DNA of 64,000 nt from an uncultured Oscillospiraceae bacterium (GTDB lineage Bacteria; Bacillota; Clostridia; Oscillospirales; Ruminococcaceae). A model generated the notes under the pieces. That model saw only the letters and a program-made list of their open reading frames with translations. It made no database searches and had not been told where the DNA came from. The position numbers were made by a program, and so were the translations under genes. The stretch covers positions 1 to 64,000 of the forward strand of contig CAKSEY010000010.1 in the NCBI GenBank assembly GCA_934448295.1, in the 5' to 3' direction. Shown here piece by piece: positions 1 through 8,980 of this stretch (position 1 is the stretch's first letter; every line of letters begins with the position of its first letter).

Positions 1-97
1 ACCTCCGATAATTTAATATTATCTGCCTATAACCTATACAATCATTATACTCCTAACCCAGTGTAATTTCAATATTAACACTCAAAATACGTCGTTA

Positions 98-126
98 TGC
101 ACAAATTGGCATTTTGAATATGTGCA
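98..126. promoter_or_regulatory. imperfect inverted repeat upstream of the integrase promoter
   Basis: TGCACAAATT at 98-107 is mirrored by AATATGTGCA at 117-126 with one mismatch, ending two bases before the -35 box of the integrase promoter. The position suits an operator or accessory recombinase site. The function is inference. Confidence 0.4.
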
Positions 127-128
127 AT

Positions 129-157
129 TCGACAAACAATTTATGAAAGGGTATAAT
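129..157 (+). promoter_or_regulatory. promoter of the tyrosine recombinase gene
   Basis: A -35 box TCGACA at 129-134 and a perfect -10 box TATAAT at 152-157 are separated by 17 bases. The recombinase start codon follows about 24 bases after the predicted transcription start, with an AAAAGGAG ribosome binding site. Confidence 0.75.
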
Positions 158-186
158 GTTGATATAAAAACAAAAGGAGAAAAACC

Positions 187-1092
187 ATGATTCTACAAGA
201 AGCTATCAGCACATATCTCGAATACTGTATTGATCAGAAAACTCTCAGTCCCAAAACAACAAAAGCGTACCAGATAGACCTTCAGCAATTTGCTGAGTTT
301 ACTCAGAACAAATATGACCGTAAGCATATCCAAAAATACATAACCCAGCTTCATAAGCAGTTCAAACCCAAAACGGCAAAGCGGAAGATTGCTGCGCTGA
401 AAGCGTTCACACATTACCTTATGGTGCAGGACATCATAGACATCAATCCATTCGATAAAATCGACACGTCGTTTCGCGAACCCATAATGCTTCCTAAAAC
501 TATCCCGTTCAATATAATCAGTGCAATTCTAGCTTCGGCGTACGGCTCGCTGAAGTTCTGCCGGACTGAATATTCCAGAAACTGCGCACTCCGCGATATT
601 GCCGTGCTTGAAACACTTTTTGCTACCGGAGCTAGGGTATCCGAAATATGCACCCTTACCCCCGACGCAATAGACCTGGAAAACCATACACTGAAAATTT
701 TCGGTAAAGGCTCAAAAGAGCGAATAATCCAAATTGAAAACCCAGACGTCTTGAAAGTGCTCAAAAACTATTCCTCTGTTTTTCAAGACGATATTTCCTG
801 CGCGGGATTTTTCTTTGTTAATAAGCTGAAACATCGCCTGTCTGAGCAGTCGGTACGGACAATGATAAACCGCTACGTTACGTCCATTGGGTACGAACGC
901 CACATTACTCCGCATATGTTCAGGCACTCATTTGCAACTTTACTACTTGAGGAGGACGTGGATATCCGTTATATTCAAAGAATACTCGGGCATAGTTCCA
1001 TTACTACAACACAGATCTACACTCATGTTGCCATGGCAAAGCAGAAGGAAATTTTATCTGTAAAGCACCCGCGAAACAAAATAAAACTTTGA
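187..1092 (+). CDS. tyrosine recombinase / integrase (XerC/D-like)
   Basis: Complete 301-residue site-specific recombinase. Residues 1-95 form the SAM-like core-binding domain and about 115-290 the catalytic domain. All expected catalytic residues are visible: R150 (GARVSE), K174 (FGKGSKE), H243 and R246 (HMFRH), H269 (LGHSS) and the nucleophile Y278 (IYTHV). It therefore looks active. The length matches XerC/XerD, but the AT-rich composition, its own strong promoter and the adjacent serine recombinase suggest a mobile-element integrase or solo recombinase rather than the housekeeping Xer. No attachment site or partner gene is visible. It is followed by about 570 bases of noncoding DNA. Confidence 0.9.
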   Translation: MILQEAISTYLEYCIDQKTLSPKTTKAYQIDLQQFAEFTQNKYDRKHIQKYITQLHKQFKPKTAKRKIAALKAFTHYLMVQDIIDINPFDKIDTSFREPIMLPKTIPFNIISAILASAYGSLKFCRTEYSRNCALRDIAVLETLFATGARVSEICTLTPDAIDLENHTLKIFGKGSKERIIQIENPDVLKVLKNYSSVFQDDISCAGFFFVNKLKHRLSEQSVRTMINRYVTSIGYERHITPHMFRHSFATLLLEEDVDIRYIQRILGHSSITTTQIYTHVAMAKQKEILSVKHPRNKIKL

Positions 1093-1662
1093 AATGCTAT
1101 AAAATTACTGTAATACGAAACCCCATTCCCGATAATCGGGATTTCTCAGAGCGGATTTATGATATTATTAATGTACAGGCAGGAATGCTTGTGAAAGCTC
1201 ATTGAAAACTGAATAGCAAAGCAAACACATAAGTTGCAGCGCTGTGCTGTTTCTGACAGACAAGCGCCAAGATATTCCTGCTATCGATCTGACGTGGTAT
1301 CTCATTATCCGTGACAACCTACTTTTTTTGCGAGAATAAAAGATACCTTGTCACCTGCCGACGGTTCGCAGGCGCCCTAAACGCATAGGGCATCCTTAAA
1401 GGAACGAGCGCATTTGCAGCCTGCAATATAATGATACTTCCGGTGACGGCTGTCCCACAGGAATGGGCAGAGGTGAGAGTCCTATGTGCGAATGCGTAAC
1501 TACTCGCAGTTTGTTTTGAAAAGATATAGTCAGATAGAACGGGTCGGACTGGACGTAAATAACGTAACGTCCGACCTGTTTTAGATTGTAGTCTGCTTAC
1601 ATAAGCCAATGGTAACGGCATTGGTTTATGTAAGCAAATTATAAGCGTGAAAGGAGCTGTCA
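1093..1662. other. noncoding, structured mobile-element DNA
   Basis: No convincing gene lies here. Inverted repeats are frequent. AACGGGTCGGAC (1538-1549) pairs with GTCCGACCTGTT (1569-1580) through one G-U. A 16-bp stem CTTACATAAGCCAATG (1596-1611) pairs with 1619-1634, again through one G-U, and ends about 20 bases before the ribosome binding site of the next small gene. Weaker pairs include GTGACAA/TTGTCAC around 1310-1350. This could be the leader and left end of the serine-recombinase element. No known RNA family was recognised. Confidence 0.5.
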
Positions 1663-1809
1663 ATGGAAGTCAGCAAAATAAGCACAGAGGAAGTCGTTAT
1701 TGGCAACACCACATACGTTGTGAAAACAAATGCCAAGAATGTTTCACCAGAATTTGTAAAGAAAACAGTTAAGAAAATTCTTTTCGGCACTTTAAAGCGA
1801 AAAAGTTAG
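1663..1809 (+). CDS. small TnpW-like transposon protein
   Basis: A 48-codon gene, too short for most gene finders, begins at an ATG preceded by AAAGGAGCTGTCA. The product is basic with a conserved-looking core IGNTTYVVKT, which resembles the small TnpW proteins carried by Tn4451-type elements beside a large serine recombinase. Its position directly upstream of such a recombinase supports this. The function of TnpW is not known to me, and the family assignment rests on short similarity read by eye, so it is tentative. Confidence 0.55.
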   Translation: MEVSKISTEEVVIGNTTYVVKTNAKNVSPEFVKKTVKKILFGTLKRKS

Positions 1810-1839
1810 AAAATCTATGGACAAACCCTTCCAGCCGTG

Positions 1840-1868
1840 TTATAATAAACGCAGGGCGTTTATTATAA
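1840..1868. repeat. 13-bp perfect inverted repeat
   Basis: TTATAATAAACGC at 1840-1852 and its exact complement at 1856-1868 flank a three-base AGG loop. It lies 31 bases after the TnpW-like stop codon. No U-run follows, so it is not a standard terminator; an operator, recombinase site or RNA stability element is possible. Confidence 0.6.
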
Positions 1869-1922
1869 ATCAAAATGCCTTGCACATACGTCCGCAGTCG
1901 CGGACTCCGTGCATATCGGCAA

Positions 1923-1954
1923 ATTATATCATATCCTCGCGGATATGATATAAT
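1923..1954. repeat. 14-bp perfect inverted repeat overlapping a TATAAT box
   Basis: ATTATATCATATCC (1923-1936) and GGATATGATATAAT (1941-1954) form a perfect hairpin with a four-base loop. The right arm ends in TATAAT (1949-1954), a possible -10 box for the recombinase gene, so the palindrome could be its operator. Confidence 0.55.
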
Positions 1955-2006
1955 ATATAAATAAGGTAAGGTCTGCGTTTGTTCAAGCGGCGGGAGGAGG
2001 ACATTT

Positions 2007-3648
2007 ATGAACTTGAACAGCGCAATAACCGAAAGTGGTGCAGTCACCGCACTCTATTGCCGGCTTAGCTGCGATGATGATAACGAGGGCGAGAGCCTCT
2101 CTATTGAAAATCAGAAGAAACTGCTTACACAATATGCTGACGAAAAAGGCTTTTTTCAACACCAGATTTTACGTTGATGACGGAATATCCGGAACGACAT
2201 TCGAGCGCGACGGTTTCAAGGCTATGCTGAACGATGTTCAGAACGGCGAGGTCAAAACGGTTATAGTCAAGGATATGAGCCGTTTCGGAAGAGATTACAT
2301 TCAAGTGGGTATGTACACGGAAATTTTATTTCCGCAGAATAACGTCCGTTTCATCGCAATTAACGACAGCTATGACAGTGCTAATGGCGACAACGACTTT
2401 ATTCCGTTCAAGAATATCATGAACGAATGGTATGCGAAAGATACCAGTAAGAAAATTAAGGCGGTCAATCGGGCAAGGGCACGGGCAGGCGAACATCTTA
2501 CTTCAAATGTGCCTTACGGTTATATCAAGAACCCTGATAACCCCAAGCAATGGATAATTGACGAAGAATCCGCCGATGTCGTTCGTGAAATATTTCAGCT
2601 TTGTTTACAAGGTCTGAAAATGAACCAGATAGCAAATATTCTTTGTGCGAGAAAGGTCTTGATTCCAACGGTTTACAAGTCTGTCAACGGAATCGTTAAT
2701 CGTAATTTCAATGAGGAAACAAAATACTTTTGGAACAGCGATACGGTTTCTCGCATTCTTGCAAATCGCTGCTATGCTGGCGATACGGTAAATGGGAAAA
2801 CCACGAAGAAATCTTTCAAAATCAAGAAACGTATTGATTTATCACCGGAGGAATGGCAAATAGTCCCGAACACCCATGAGGCGATAATCGAACGTGAAAC
2901 TTGGGAGTTAGTTCAGAAGATCCGGCAAGGACGACGGCGTAATGTAAAACATAACCACCAGATACCGGTCTTGTCAGGACATCTTTTCTGTGCTGACTGT
3001 GGGAGGAAACTGTACTATGTTAAGCCGCCCAAGCAGGCTGAATACTATTGCTGTTCCGGATTTCGCAAACGTATTAATTCCTGCACAGGGCATTATATCA
3101 GGGCAGACGTTGTGGAACAGCTTCTGATACGTCAGATAAACGATGTAATGAAGTTTGTTTCAGAATACGAGGACGAATTCGTTCGTCAGGTCATGGAACG
3201 AGGAACAGCCGAACAGTTGAAACAGACAAACTCGCTAAAGAAAACTGCTGACGCGGCTAAACGGCGCATTGAGCAAATCGACAGCATAATCTCTCAGCTA
3301 TATGAGGACAAGGTTGCCGGGCAAATAACCGCTGAAATGTTCACAAAACTCTCGGCAAAGTACATAGCAGAGCAGGAAGAACAGAGCGCCGCCTTGAAAG
3401 TGGCTCAAAAGGAGCTGGTGGCTCTTGAAGTGAAGAAAACGGATACGACAAAGTTTATCGACTTGGTAAGGAAATACTCGCAAATCACTGAACTTACACC
3501 GCAAATCCTCAACGAGTTCATCGACAAAGTGACCGTTCATCAAGCCGTTAAGGTTGACGGTAAACGCCAACAGGACATTGAGGTTTACTTTAACGGTGTC
3601 GGGCTGATTTCGTCCGACGCAGAAAAAAAGTCCGAAACAACCGAGTGA
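2007..3648 (+). pseudogene. large serine recombinase (TnpX-like), frameshifted near the N-terminus
   Basis: The true start is the ATG at 2007 behind GGGAGGAGG. This frame encodes the catalytic segment LYCRLSCDDDNEG with the nucleophile serine at residue 21, but stops at 2175-2177. A run of six T at 2151-2156 holds one base too many. Removing one T joins the frame to the long downstream frame ending at 3648, giving about 546 residues. Downstream come the rest of the resolvase domain (VDDGISGTTFERDGF), the recombinase domain, a zinc ribbon (CADCG, YYCCSG, CTGHY), a coiled coil and a DUF4368-like tail. As read, the catalytic serine is separated from the rest, so the gene is inactive unless ribosomes shift by +1 at the T-run or the base is a sequencing error. 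Confidence 0.85.
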
Positions 3649-3717
3649 ACGGTCGTTTCGGACTTTGGCGGGATTTTATATCCCTCAGACGCTCCCGCAT
3701 CTCCCGGGGAAAAAAAC

Positions 3718-3782
3718 ACTTCTATCCCAGCAAGTGTGCGAATTGTCAGCGTAGCTGACAATGAATGCGCGCAGCTGGGATG
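3718..3782 (+). other. nested stem-loop downstream of the serine recombinase
   Basis: ATCCCAGC near 3724-3731 pairs with GCTGGGAT near 3774-3781, enclosing an inner perfect stem ATTGTCAGC / GCTGACAAT with a three-base loop. Such structured DNA after the recombinase may mark the right end of the element. Assignment as an element end is inference. Confidence 0.4.
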
Positions 3783-3790
3783 TTCGGCGG

Positions 3791-3812
3791 AAAAGTCCCT
3801 TTAGGGACTTTT
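3791..3812 (+). other. 9-10 bp hairpin before the terminator
   Basis: AAAAGTCCCT (3791-3800) is followed almost at once by AGGGACTTTT (3803-3812). The four T at the end make it terminator-like, in tandem with the stronger hairpin at 3823. Confidence 0.5.
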
Positions 3813-3822
3813 CGACGGTCTC

Positions 3823-3855
3823 TGAGCCCGGTTTACCGCCGGGCTCATTCTTTTT
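3823..3855 (+). terminator. rho-independent terminator
   Basis: TGAGCCCGG (3823-3831) pairs with CCGGGCTCA (3839-3847), followed by TTCTTTTT. It closes the mobile-element region and insulates it from the rnj promoter 23 bases further on. Confidence 0.8.
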
Positions 3856-3877
3856 GATCGAAGCCCGCATATCCTAC

Positions 3878-3906
3878 TTGACATTTTCGGGGAAAAGAGG
3901 TATAAT
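3878..3906 (+). promoter_or_regulatory. perfect consensus promoter for the rnj leader
   Basis: TTGACA (3878-3883), 17 bases, TATAAT (3901-3906): both boxes match the housekeeping consensus exactly. The nearest downstream gene is rnj, about 506 bases after the predicted start, so this promoter drives either a long leader or a separate RNA. Confidence 0.85.
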
Positions 3907-3912
3907 AAATAC

Positions 3913-4418
3913 ATATGTCCGGTAATTACAGCCGGGAAACTCTTTTGCTTTGGTATTAAACCGCCGGTTCGCCCGTGTATATTTGCGTCCCTGCGGTCAA
4001 ATATAGATAACAGATACAGAAAATAATTTGCAGTTGCTATATATCTAGTGGAATCCCCTGGAGACCGGGCGCAAGCAGGTCTCCGGAGGTTCCTGCAAGC
4101 TGTCAGCGGCACCTTCCGGGTCACCGGGATCATAGCTGATCTGCGCCGGAGGGCACCATTCGCCCGCCGCGGCAGATCCGTTCTGCATTGCCATTCTACT
4201 CAAACGCTGACAGAGGTGCGGCTCCGCCATTGCCGCAGCTCTGCCATCGCACCGCAGCGCCGGAGAATTTCATTTAACCATCCGCGCCGCTGTATATACT
4301 TATCCATTTGCGGACGCTGTGACTGAGAAAAGCTGACTGTTTTCCCCTTTATGCGGGGAAAAGTGCGCCCTGCGGGGCATGATATGTTCTTCTGCGCACT
4401 GAGAAAGGAACATTATTA
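3913..4418 (+). ncRNA. long structured 5' leader of rnj or independent RNA
   Basis: Roughly 500 bases without a plausible protein separate the promoter from rnj, and strong pairings are visible. TATATTTG (3978-3985) pairs with CAAATATA (3998-4005). GGAGACC and GGTCTCC form a hairpin near 4059-4084. CTGTCAGCG (4100-4108) has a perfect distant partner CGCTGACAG (4205-4213) enclosing a GC-rich domain. GGTGCG/CGCACC follow at about 4215-4251. AGTGCGC and GCGCACT flank the last hairpin before the rnj ribosome binding site. I did not recognise RNase P, tmRNA, SRP, 6S or a T-box. Autoregulation of RNase J through its leader is a reasonable hypothesis, by analogy to RNase E in enterobacteria. Confidence 0.5.
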
Positions 4419-6407
4419 ATGGGATTATTGACAAACAACAAGCTTCTCACTGAAACCGAAAGCATTTCTCCCAAGCCCCGCGCACAGCGTGCGGCAAAGC
4501 AGGAGGCTCCCGCAAAGGAAGCCCGCGAACCGCGCGAGAACAGAAACGGCGACAAGGGCGGCGACAAAAAGTACCGCGCAAGATTCGCGCCTGTGAAAAA
4601 GCGCGAGCCCCGCGAGTCTCGCGAGCCGAAGGAGCAGAAAGTGGCTCCGGAGCGCCGCCGTCAGGAGGTGCGCGATTACAACGACCCGCGCCCCGTTCAG
4701 CGCTCCTCTGCGAAGAAGCCCCGGGAGATACGCAGCGCGCCCGTCCGCTTCATTTCTCTTGGCGGACTTAACGAGATAGGAAAGAACCTGTACGTTTACG
4801 AGTGCTGCAACGATATGTTCATAGTGGACTGCGGACTTGCGTTCCCGGACGAGGATATGCCGGGCGTTGACCTCGTTGTCCCGGATTTCACATACCTTGA
4901 GAAGAACAGAGACCGTTTCCGCGGGATAGTAATAACTCACGGCCATGAGGACCACATCGGCGCTCTGCCGTACCTCCTGAAGAAAATAAACGTGCCCATC
5001 TACGGCACCCGCCTGACGCTGGGTCTTGTAGAGGGCAAGCTGAAGGAGCACGGTCTGCTGTCCCAGGCTTCCCTGAACGTGGTGGAGCCGCGCCAGAACG
5101 TCCGCATGGGCTGTATGTCCGTGGAGTTTATCCGCGTGAACCACTCCATTCCCGACGCGTGCGCGCTTGCTATCCACACCCCGGCGGGAGTTATCATACA
5201 CACCGGCGACTTCAAGGTGGACTACACCCCGATAGAGGGCGGAATAATCGACCTGGCGCGCTTCGGCGAGCTGGGCAACAGGGGAGTCCTCGCGCTGATG
5301 TCTGAGAGCACCAACGCTGAGCGCCCCGGCTATACCAAATCCGAGCGCTCCGTGGGCGAGAGCTTCAAGAACCTGTTCAATTCCGCAGAGGGAAAGCGTA
5401 TCATCATCGCGACGTTCTCCAGCAATATCCACAGGATTCAGCAGATAATCGACCAGGCGATAGTCCACGGCAGAAAGGTGGCTATCTCCGGCAGGAGCAT
5501 GCAGAACGTCATTGCAAAGGCTGTCGAGCTGAATTACGTCAAGGTGCCGGAGGACGTGCTCATCGACATCGAGGACGTGAACAAGTACCCGCCGGAGAAG
5601 CTGGTAATATGCACCACCGGAAGCCAGGGCGAACCGCTTTCCGCGCTTTCAAGGATGTCCAGCGGCGACCACAGGCAGGTGACCATCACGCCGATGGACT
5701 TCATCATAATCTCCGCGACGCCTATCCCCGGCAACGAGAAGCTGGTGACCAAGGTAGTAAACGAGCTGATGAAGCAGGGCGCGGAGGTAATCTACGAGTC
5801 CATGTACGAGGTGCACGTTTCCGGCCATGCGTGCCAGGACGAGCTGAAAATGATGATCTCCCTCACCAAGCCGAAGTTCTTTATTCCGATACACGGCGAG
5901 TACAAGCACATGAAGAAGCACAGCAGGCTTGCCATGGCGATGGGTATTCCCGAGGAGAACATCTTTATCTCCGACCTGGGTCAGGTGCTTGAAACTGACG
6001 GCGTTGAGATGAAGTTCACGGGCACGGTGCCCTCCGGCAGAGTGATGGTGGACGGCTACGGCGTCGGCGACGTGGGAAGCGTGGTGCTCCGCGACAGAAA
6101 GCACCTCGCCGAGGACGGAGTTATGATAATCGTTGCCACCATCGACCGGGAATCCGGCTGCGTGCTGGCGGGACCAGATATCGTTTCCCGTGGCTTTGTG
6201 TATGTCCGCGAGAGCGAGGAGCTTATAGACGAAGCAAAACAGCTTATGAAGCAGGTCATGGATAACTGCCACGAGCGCAATATCCGCGAGTGGGGCAATA
6301 TAAAGTCCGCAATGCGCGACGCGCTGAGCGACTACATCTATTCAAAGACCAAGCGCAGCCCGATGATACTTCCGATAATCATGGAGGTTCAGGGAAAGGC
6401 TGACTGA
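4419..6407 (+). CDS. rnj: ribonuclease J
   Basis: A 662-residue metallo-beta-lactamase/beta-CASP RNase with endonuclease and 5'-3' exonuclease roles in mRNA decay and rRNA maturation. The zinc motif H174-G-H-E-D-H179 is intact, as are the LGGLNEIGKN start of the fold, the IHTGDFK segment and the C-terminal IHGEYKH and VSRGFVYV motifs. Unlike the roughly 555-residue Bacillus enzymes, it has about 105 extra N-terminal residues that are highly charged and rich in Arg, Lys, Glu and Pro, probably disordered and RNA- or protein-binding. The ATG at 4419 follows GAGAAAGGAACATTATTA. It stands first before gdpP-rplI-dnaB with a 26-base gap, so co-transcription is likely. Confidence 0.95.
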   Translation: MGLLTNNKLLTETESISPKPRAQRAAKQEAPAKEAREPRENRNGDKGGDKKYRARFAPVKKREPRESREPKEQKVAPERRRQEVRDYNDPRPVQRSSAKKPREIRSAPVRFISLGGLNEIGKNLYVYECCNDMFIVDCGLAFPDEDMPGVDLVVPDFTYLEKNRDRFRGIVITHGHEDHIGALPYLLKKINVPIYGTRLTLGLVEGKLKEHGLLSQASLNVVEPRQNVRMGCMSVEFIRVNHSIPDACALAIHTPAGVIIHTGDFKVDYTPIEGGIIDLARFGELGNRGVLALMSESTNAERPGYTKSERSVGESFKNLFNSAEGKRIIIATFSSNIHRIQQIIDQAIVHGRKVAISGRSMQNVIAKAVELNYVKVPEDVLIDIEDVNKYPPEKLVICTTGSQGEPLSALSRMSSGDHRQVTITPMDFIIISATPIPGNEKLVTKVVNELMKQGAEVIYESMYEVHVSGHACQDELKMMISLTKPKFFIPIHGEYKHMKKHSRLAMAMGIPEENIFISDLGQVLETDGVEMKFTGTVPSGRVMVDGYGVGDVGSVVLRDRKHLAEDGVMIIVATIDRESGCVLAGPDIVSRGFVYVRESEELIDEAKQLMKQVMDNCHERNIREWGNIKSAMRDALSDYIYSKTKRSPMILPIIMEVQGKAD

Positions 6408-6433
6408 TCACGGCTTGTTAGGAGGAGCTTCTT

Positions 6434-8518
6434 TTGAAGAATCTGTACAGAAGCAATTTGCTGCTGGGACTTGTCACGGCGCTGACCGTGTGCCTTGTAA
6501 TTCTGGATATAGCGCTGTTCCGCGATAATAAAACGCTTTTCTGGATCTCGCTGCCGATCCTTCTTACGGTGGCGGGCTTCGCGATAGGAAAGCTGTTCCA
6601 GATAAGAAAGAACGAATACGCGTATTACGACTGGCTGGGGCTGACCATCGGCGATGCCAACCAGAAAGCCCTCGACCAGTATCCGCTGCCCATGGCGGTG
6701 GTAAGCAAGGAGCGGCGCATACTCTCTTTCAACAATTCCTTTGCGCTGAAATTCTTCCACCCGGACGACGACCACAGCAGCATCGACGAGGTGCTGACCG
6801 ATTCCCTCGCCATGCTGGAGGGCGACGGCAGGGAGATAGTGGTAAACGGCAGGTGGTACATCGCCAAGGCTATCCCGCTGGAGCGCGACGAGGCGCTTCA
6901 CGCTTCCCGGGGAAAGAAGGGGAAGCGCGGAGAGGCTCAGCACAGCGAGGAAGTAAGCGTGCTGTTCTTTGAGGACATAACAAGCCTGAAGGACTTGCAG
7001 GACGAGCACCGCAAGTCAAAGCCGGTGGTCGCGATAATCTCGGTGGATAACTACGACGAGACCGTCGGAAACAACCGCGAGAGCGAAAAGACCATCATCA
7101 GCGCGCAGATAGACAAGCTCCTGGAAAATTATTTCTCCAGAAAAAACGCCGTGCTGAGAAAGATCTCCGGCGACAAGTTCATTGTCGTGCTGGAGGACAG
7201 ATATGTGCAGGAAATGGCGGACGAGCGCGTGAAGCTGCTTGAAGAGGTCCGCCAGAATATAAAGCTGAACGACCGCACCCCCGTGACGCTTTCAATAGGC
7301 GTTGGCAGGACCGCGTTCACCCTGGCGGAGAGCGAGAGCTTCGCGTGGGAGGCGCTAAACAAGGCGATAGGCAGAGGCGGCGACCAGGCGGTAATACGCA
7401 ACGGCGCGGGCTACGACTACTTCGGCGCGGAGACCCAGCGCACCGAGCGCAACAGCGGCAGCGTGCGCACCAGAATAACCGCAGACCGCATAAAGGCGCT
7501 GATGAACTCCGCAGACAAGGTGTACATAATGGGACACAGCTACGGGGACTACGACAGCGTTGGCGCGGCGATAGGGCTTGCGGCGGCGCTAAGGCGCATG
7601 GGCAAGGACGCGTACGCCTGCATAAGCCGGGAGCTTGATTCCAGCGGAAACCGCAGGAATCTTTCGGAGAACCTGCTCCAGCGCTTCGACAGACCCGAGG
7701 ACGAGCCGCAGCTCTATGAGCCGAGCCTGTTCCTGGAGCCAAAGGTCGCGGCGCTGAGGTTCAACGAGAACTCGCTGCTGTTCATCGTTGACACGCATAT
7801 CGAGAAAAAGGTCGAGAGCCGGGAGCTTTACGAAAAGGCTGACCCGAGCCACATCGTCGTGATAGACCACCACCGAAAGGCGGACAACGAGATACAGGCG
7901 GCGATAAGCTGGGTGGACGCAAACGCTTCCTCCGCTTCGGAGATGGTCACCGACCTGCTCCAGTACTTCGGGGACGCTGGCAAGCTCCAGCCGCTGGAGG
8001 CGGAGGCGCTTCTGGCGGGAATAACCCTGGACACCAAGGACTTCGTCATGCGCACCGGCGAGGCTACGTTCGAGGCAGCCGCGCGGCTTAAAAAGTGCGG
8101 AGCCAACACGATACTCGTCAAGGAGCTTTTCGCGACCTCCAAGGAGGACAGGATACACAAGTCGCAGGTGGTGGCACAGGCGTATTTCCTGCGCGGCTTC
8201 GCGGTTTCCATCGTGGAGGAGAGCTTCAGCAATATCCGCGTGGTATGCTCCCAGGCGGCTGATGAAATGCTCAACATCACCGGCGTTGACGCCTCCGTGA
8301 CCGTTTACCCGATAGAGAACGGCTGGAGCTACAGCGCGCGTTCGCTGGGAAAGGTGAACGTCCAGGTGCTGATGGAGAATATAGGCAACAAGAAGGACGA
8401 CGGCGGCGGACATCTCACGATGGCTGGCGCGCAGCTCTACAACATAACTAAGGAAGAGGCAGTGCAGAAGCTCGAGGACGCTATCGAGAGCTACTACAAC
8501 AATCTGTCTCAGGAATAA
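6434..8518 (+). CDS. gdpP: cyclic-di-AMP phosphodiesterase GdpP
   Basis: A 694-residue membrane-anchored phosphodiesterase that hydrolyses the second messenger c-di-AMP. Two transmembrane segments occupy roughly residues 8-50, followed by a PAS-like sensor (about 75-150), a degenerate GGDEF domain (about 190-305) and the DHH/DHHA1 catalytic module. The catalytic motifs MGHSYGDYDSVG, VIDHHR and GGGHLTMAGA are all present. The start is a TTG at 6434 with GGAGGAG six bases upstream. It lies in the classic Firmicutes order gdpP-rplI-dnaB, with rplI starting 14 bases downstream. Confidence 0.95.
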   Translation: MKNLYRSNLLLGLVTALTVCLVILDIALFRDNKTLFWISLPILLTVAGFAIGKLFQIRKNEYAYYDWLGLTIGDANQKALDQYPLPMAVVSKERRILSFNNSFALKFFHPDDDHSSIDEVLTDSLAMLEGDGREIVVNGRWYIAKAIPLERDEALHASRGKKGKRGEAQHSEEVSVLFFEDITSLKDLQDEHRKSKPVVAIISVDNYDETVGNNRESEKTIISAQIDKLLENYFSRKNAVLRKISGDKFIVVLEDRYVQEMADERVKLLEEVRQNIKLNDRTPVTLSIGVGRTAFTLAESESFAWEALNKAIGRGGDQAVIRNGAGYDYFGAETQRTERNSGSVRTRITADRIKALMNSADKVYIMGHSYGDYDSVGAAIGLAAALRRMGKDAYACISRELDSSGNRRNLSENLLQRFDRPEDEPQLYEPSLFLEPKVAALRFNENSLLFIVDTHIEKKVESRELYEKADPSHIVVIDHHRKADNEIQAAISWVDANASSASEMVTDLLQYFGDAGKLQPLEAEALLAGITLDTKDFVMRTGEATFEAAARLKKCGANTILVKELFATSKEDRIHKSQVVAQAYFLRGFAVSIVEESFSNIRVVCSQAADEMLNITGVDASVTVYPIENGWSYSARSLGKVNVQVLMENIGNKKDDGGGHLTMAGAQLYNITKEEAVQKLEDAIESYYNNLSQE

Positions 8519-8532
8519 GGAGGAAAAATACT

Positions 8533-8979
8533 ATGAAGGTAATTTTACTTCAGGACGTTAAGGGCACAGGCAAAAAGGGCGAGGTCAAGGAGGTAAAGGA
8601 CGGCTACGGCACAAACTTCCTCATTAAGAAGGGACTTGCGCAGGAGGCTTCCGCAAAGAACCTGAATCTGCTCCAGGGTCAGAAGGACTCCGCGCAGCAC
8701 AAGATAGACGTCGACGTGGCGAACGCCAGGGAAATAGCAGAGAAGCTGAAGGACAAGAAGATCACCGTAAAGGCCAAGGCGGGTCAGAACGGCAGACTGT
8801 TCGGCACCGTTACCTCCAAGGAGGTCTCCGCGGCTATCAAGCAGGAGCTGGGCTGCGACGTTGACAAGAAGAAGATCGTGCTTAACCTCAAGATAGAGGG
8901 CTTCGGCGACTATGCGGCAGAAGCGAAGCTGTACGCAGGGGTTTCCGCAAAGTTCACGGTAAGCGTAGTCGAGGGCTGA
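8533..8979 (+). CDS. rplI: 50S ribosomal protein L9
   Basis: 148 residues, the normal length for L9. The N-terminal signature MKVILLQDVKGTGKKGEVKE and the GYGTNFLIKKGLA segment that contacts 23S rRNA are present, followed by the long connecting helix and the C-terminal domain. It is preceded by AAGGAGGAAAAA and is one base from dnaB, so the two are translationally linked. Confidence 0.97.
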   Translation: MKVILLQDVKGTGKKGEVKEVKDGYGTNFLIKKGLAQEASAKNLNLLQGQKDSAQHKIDVDVANAREIAEKLKDKKITVKAKAGQNGRLFGTVTSKEVSAAIKQELGCDVDKKKIVLNLKIEGFGDYAAEAKLYAGVSAKFTVSVVEG

Positions 8980-8980
8980 T

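Noticed and set aside
1460..1512. group II intron-like segment AGAGGTGAGAGTCC
   Set aside because: It recalls a conserved group II intron stem, but no domain V, reverse transcriptase or full-length fold is nearby.
4048..4326. 92-codon frame inside the rnj leader
   Set aside because: Arg/Cys-rich translation of GC stems, no ribosome site; RNA structure explains the region better.
4425..5468. 347-codon open frame antisense to rnj
   Set aside because: Shadow frame over the charged N-terminal extension and metallo-beta-lactamase domain.
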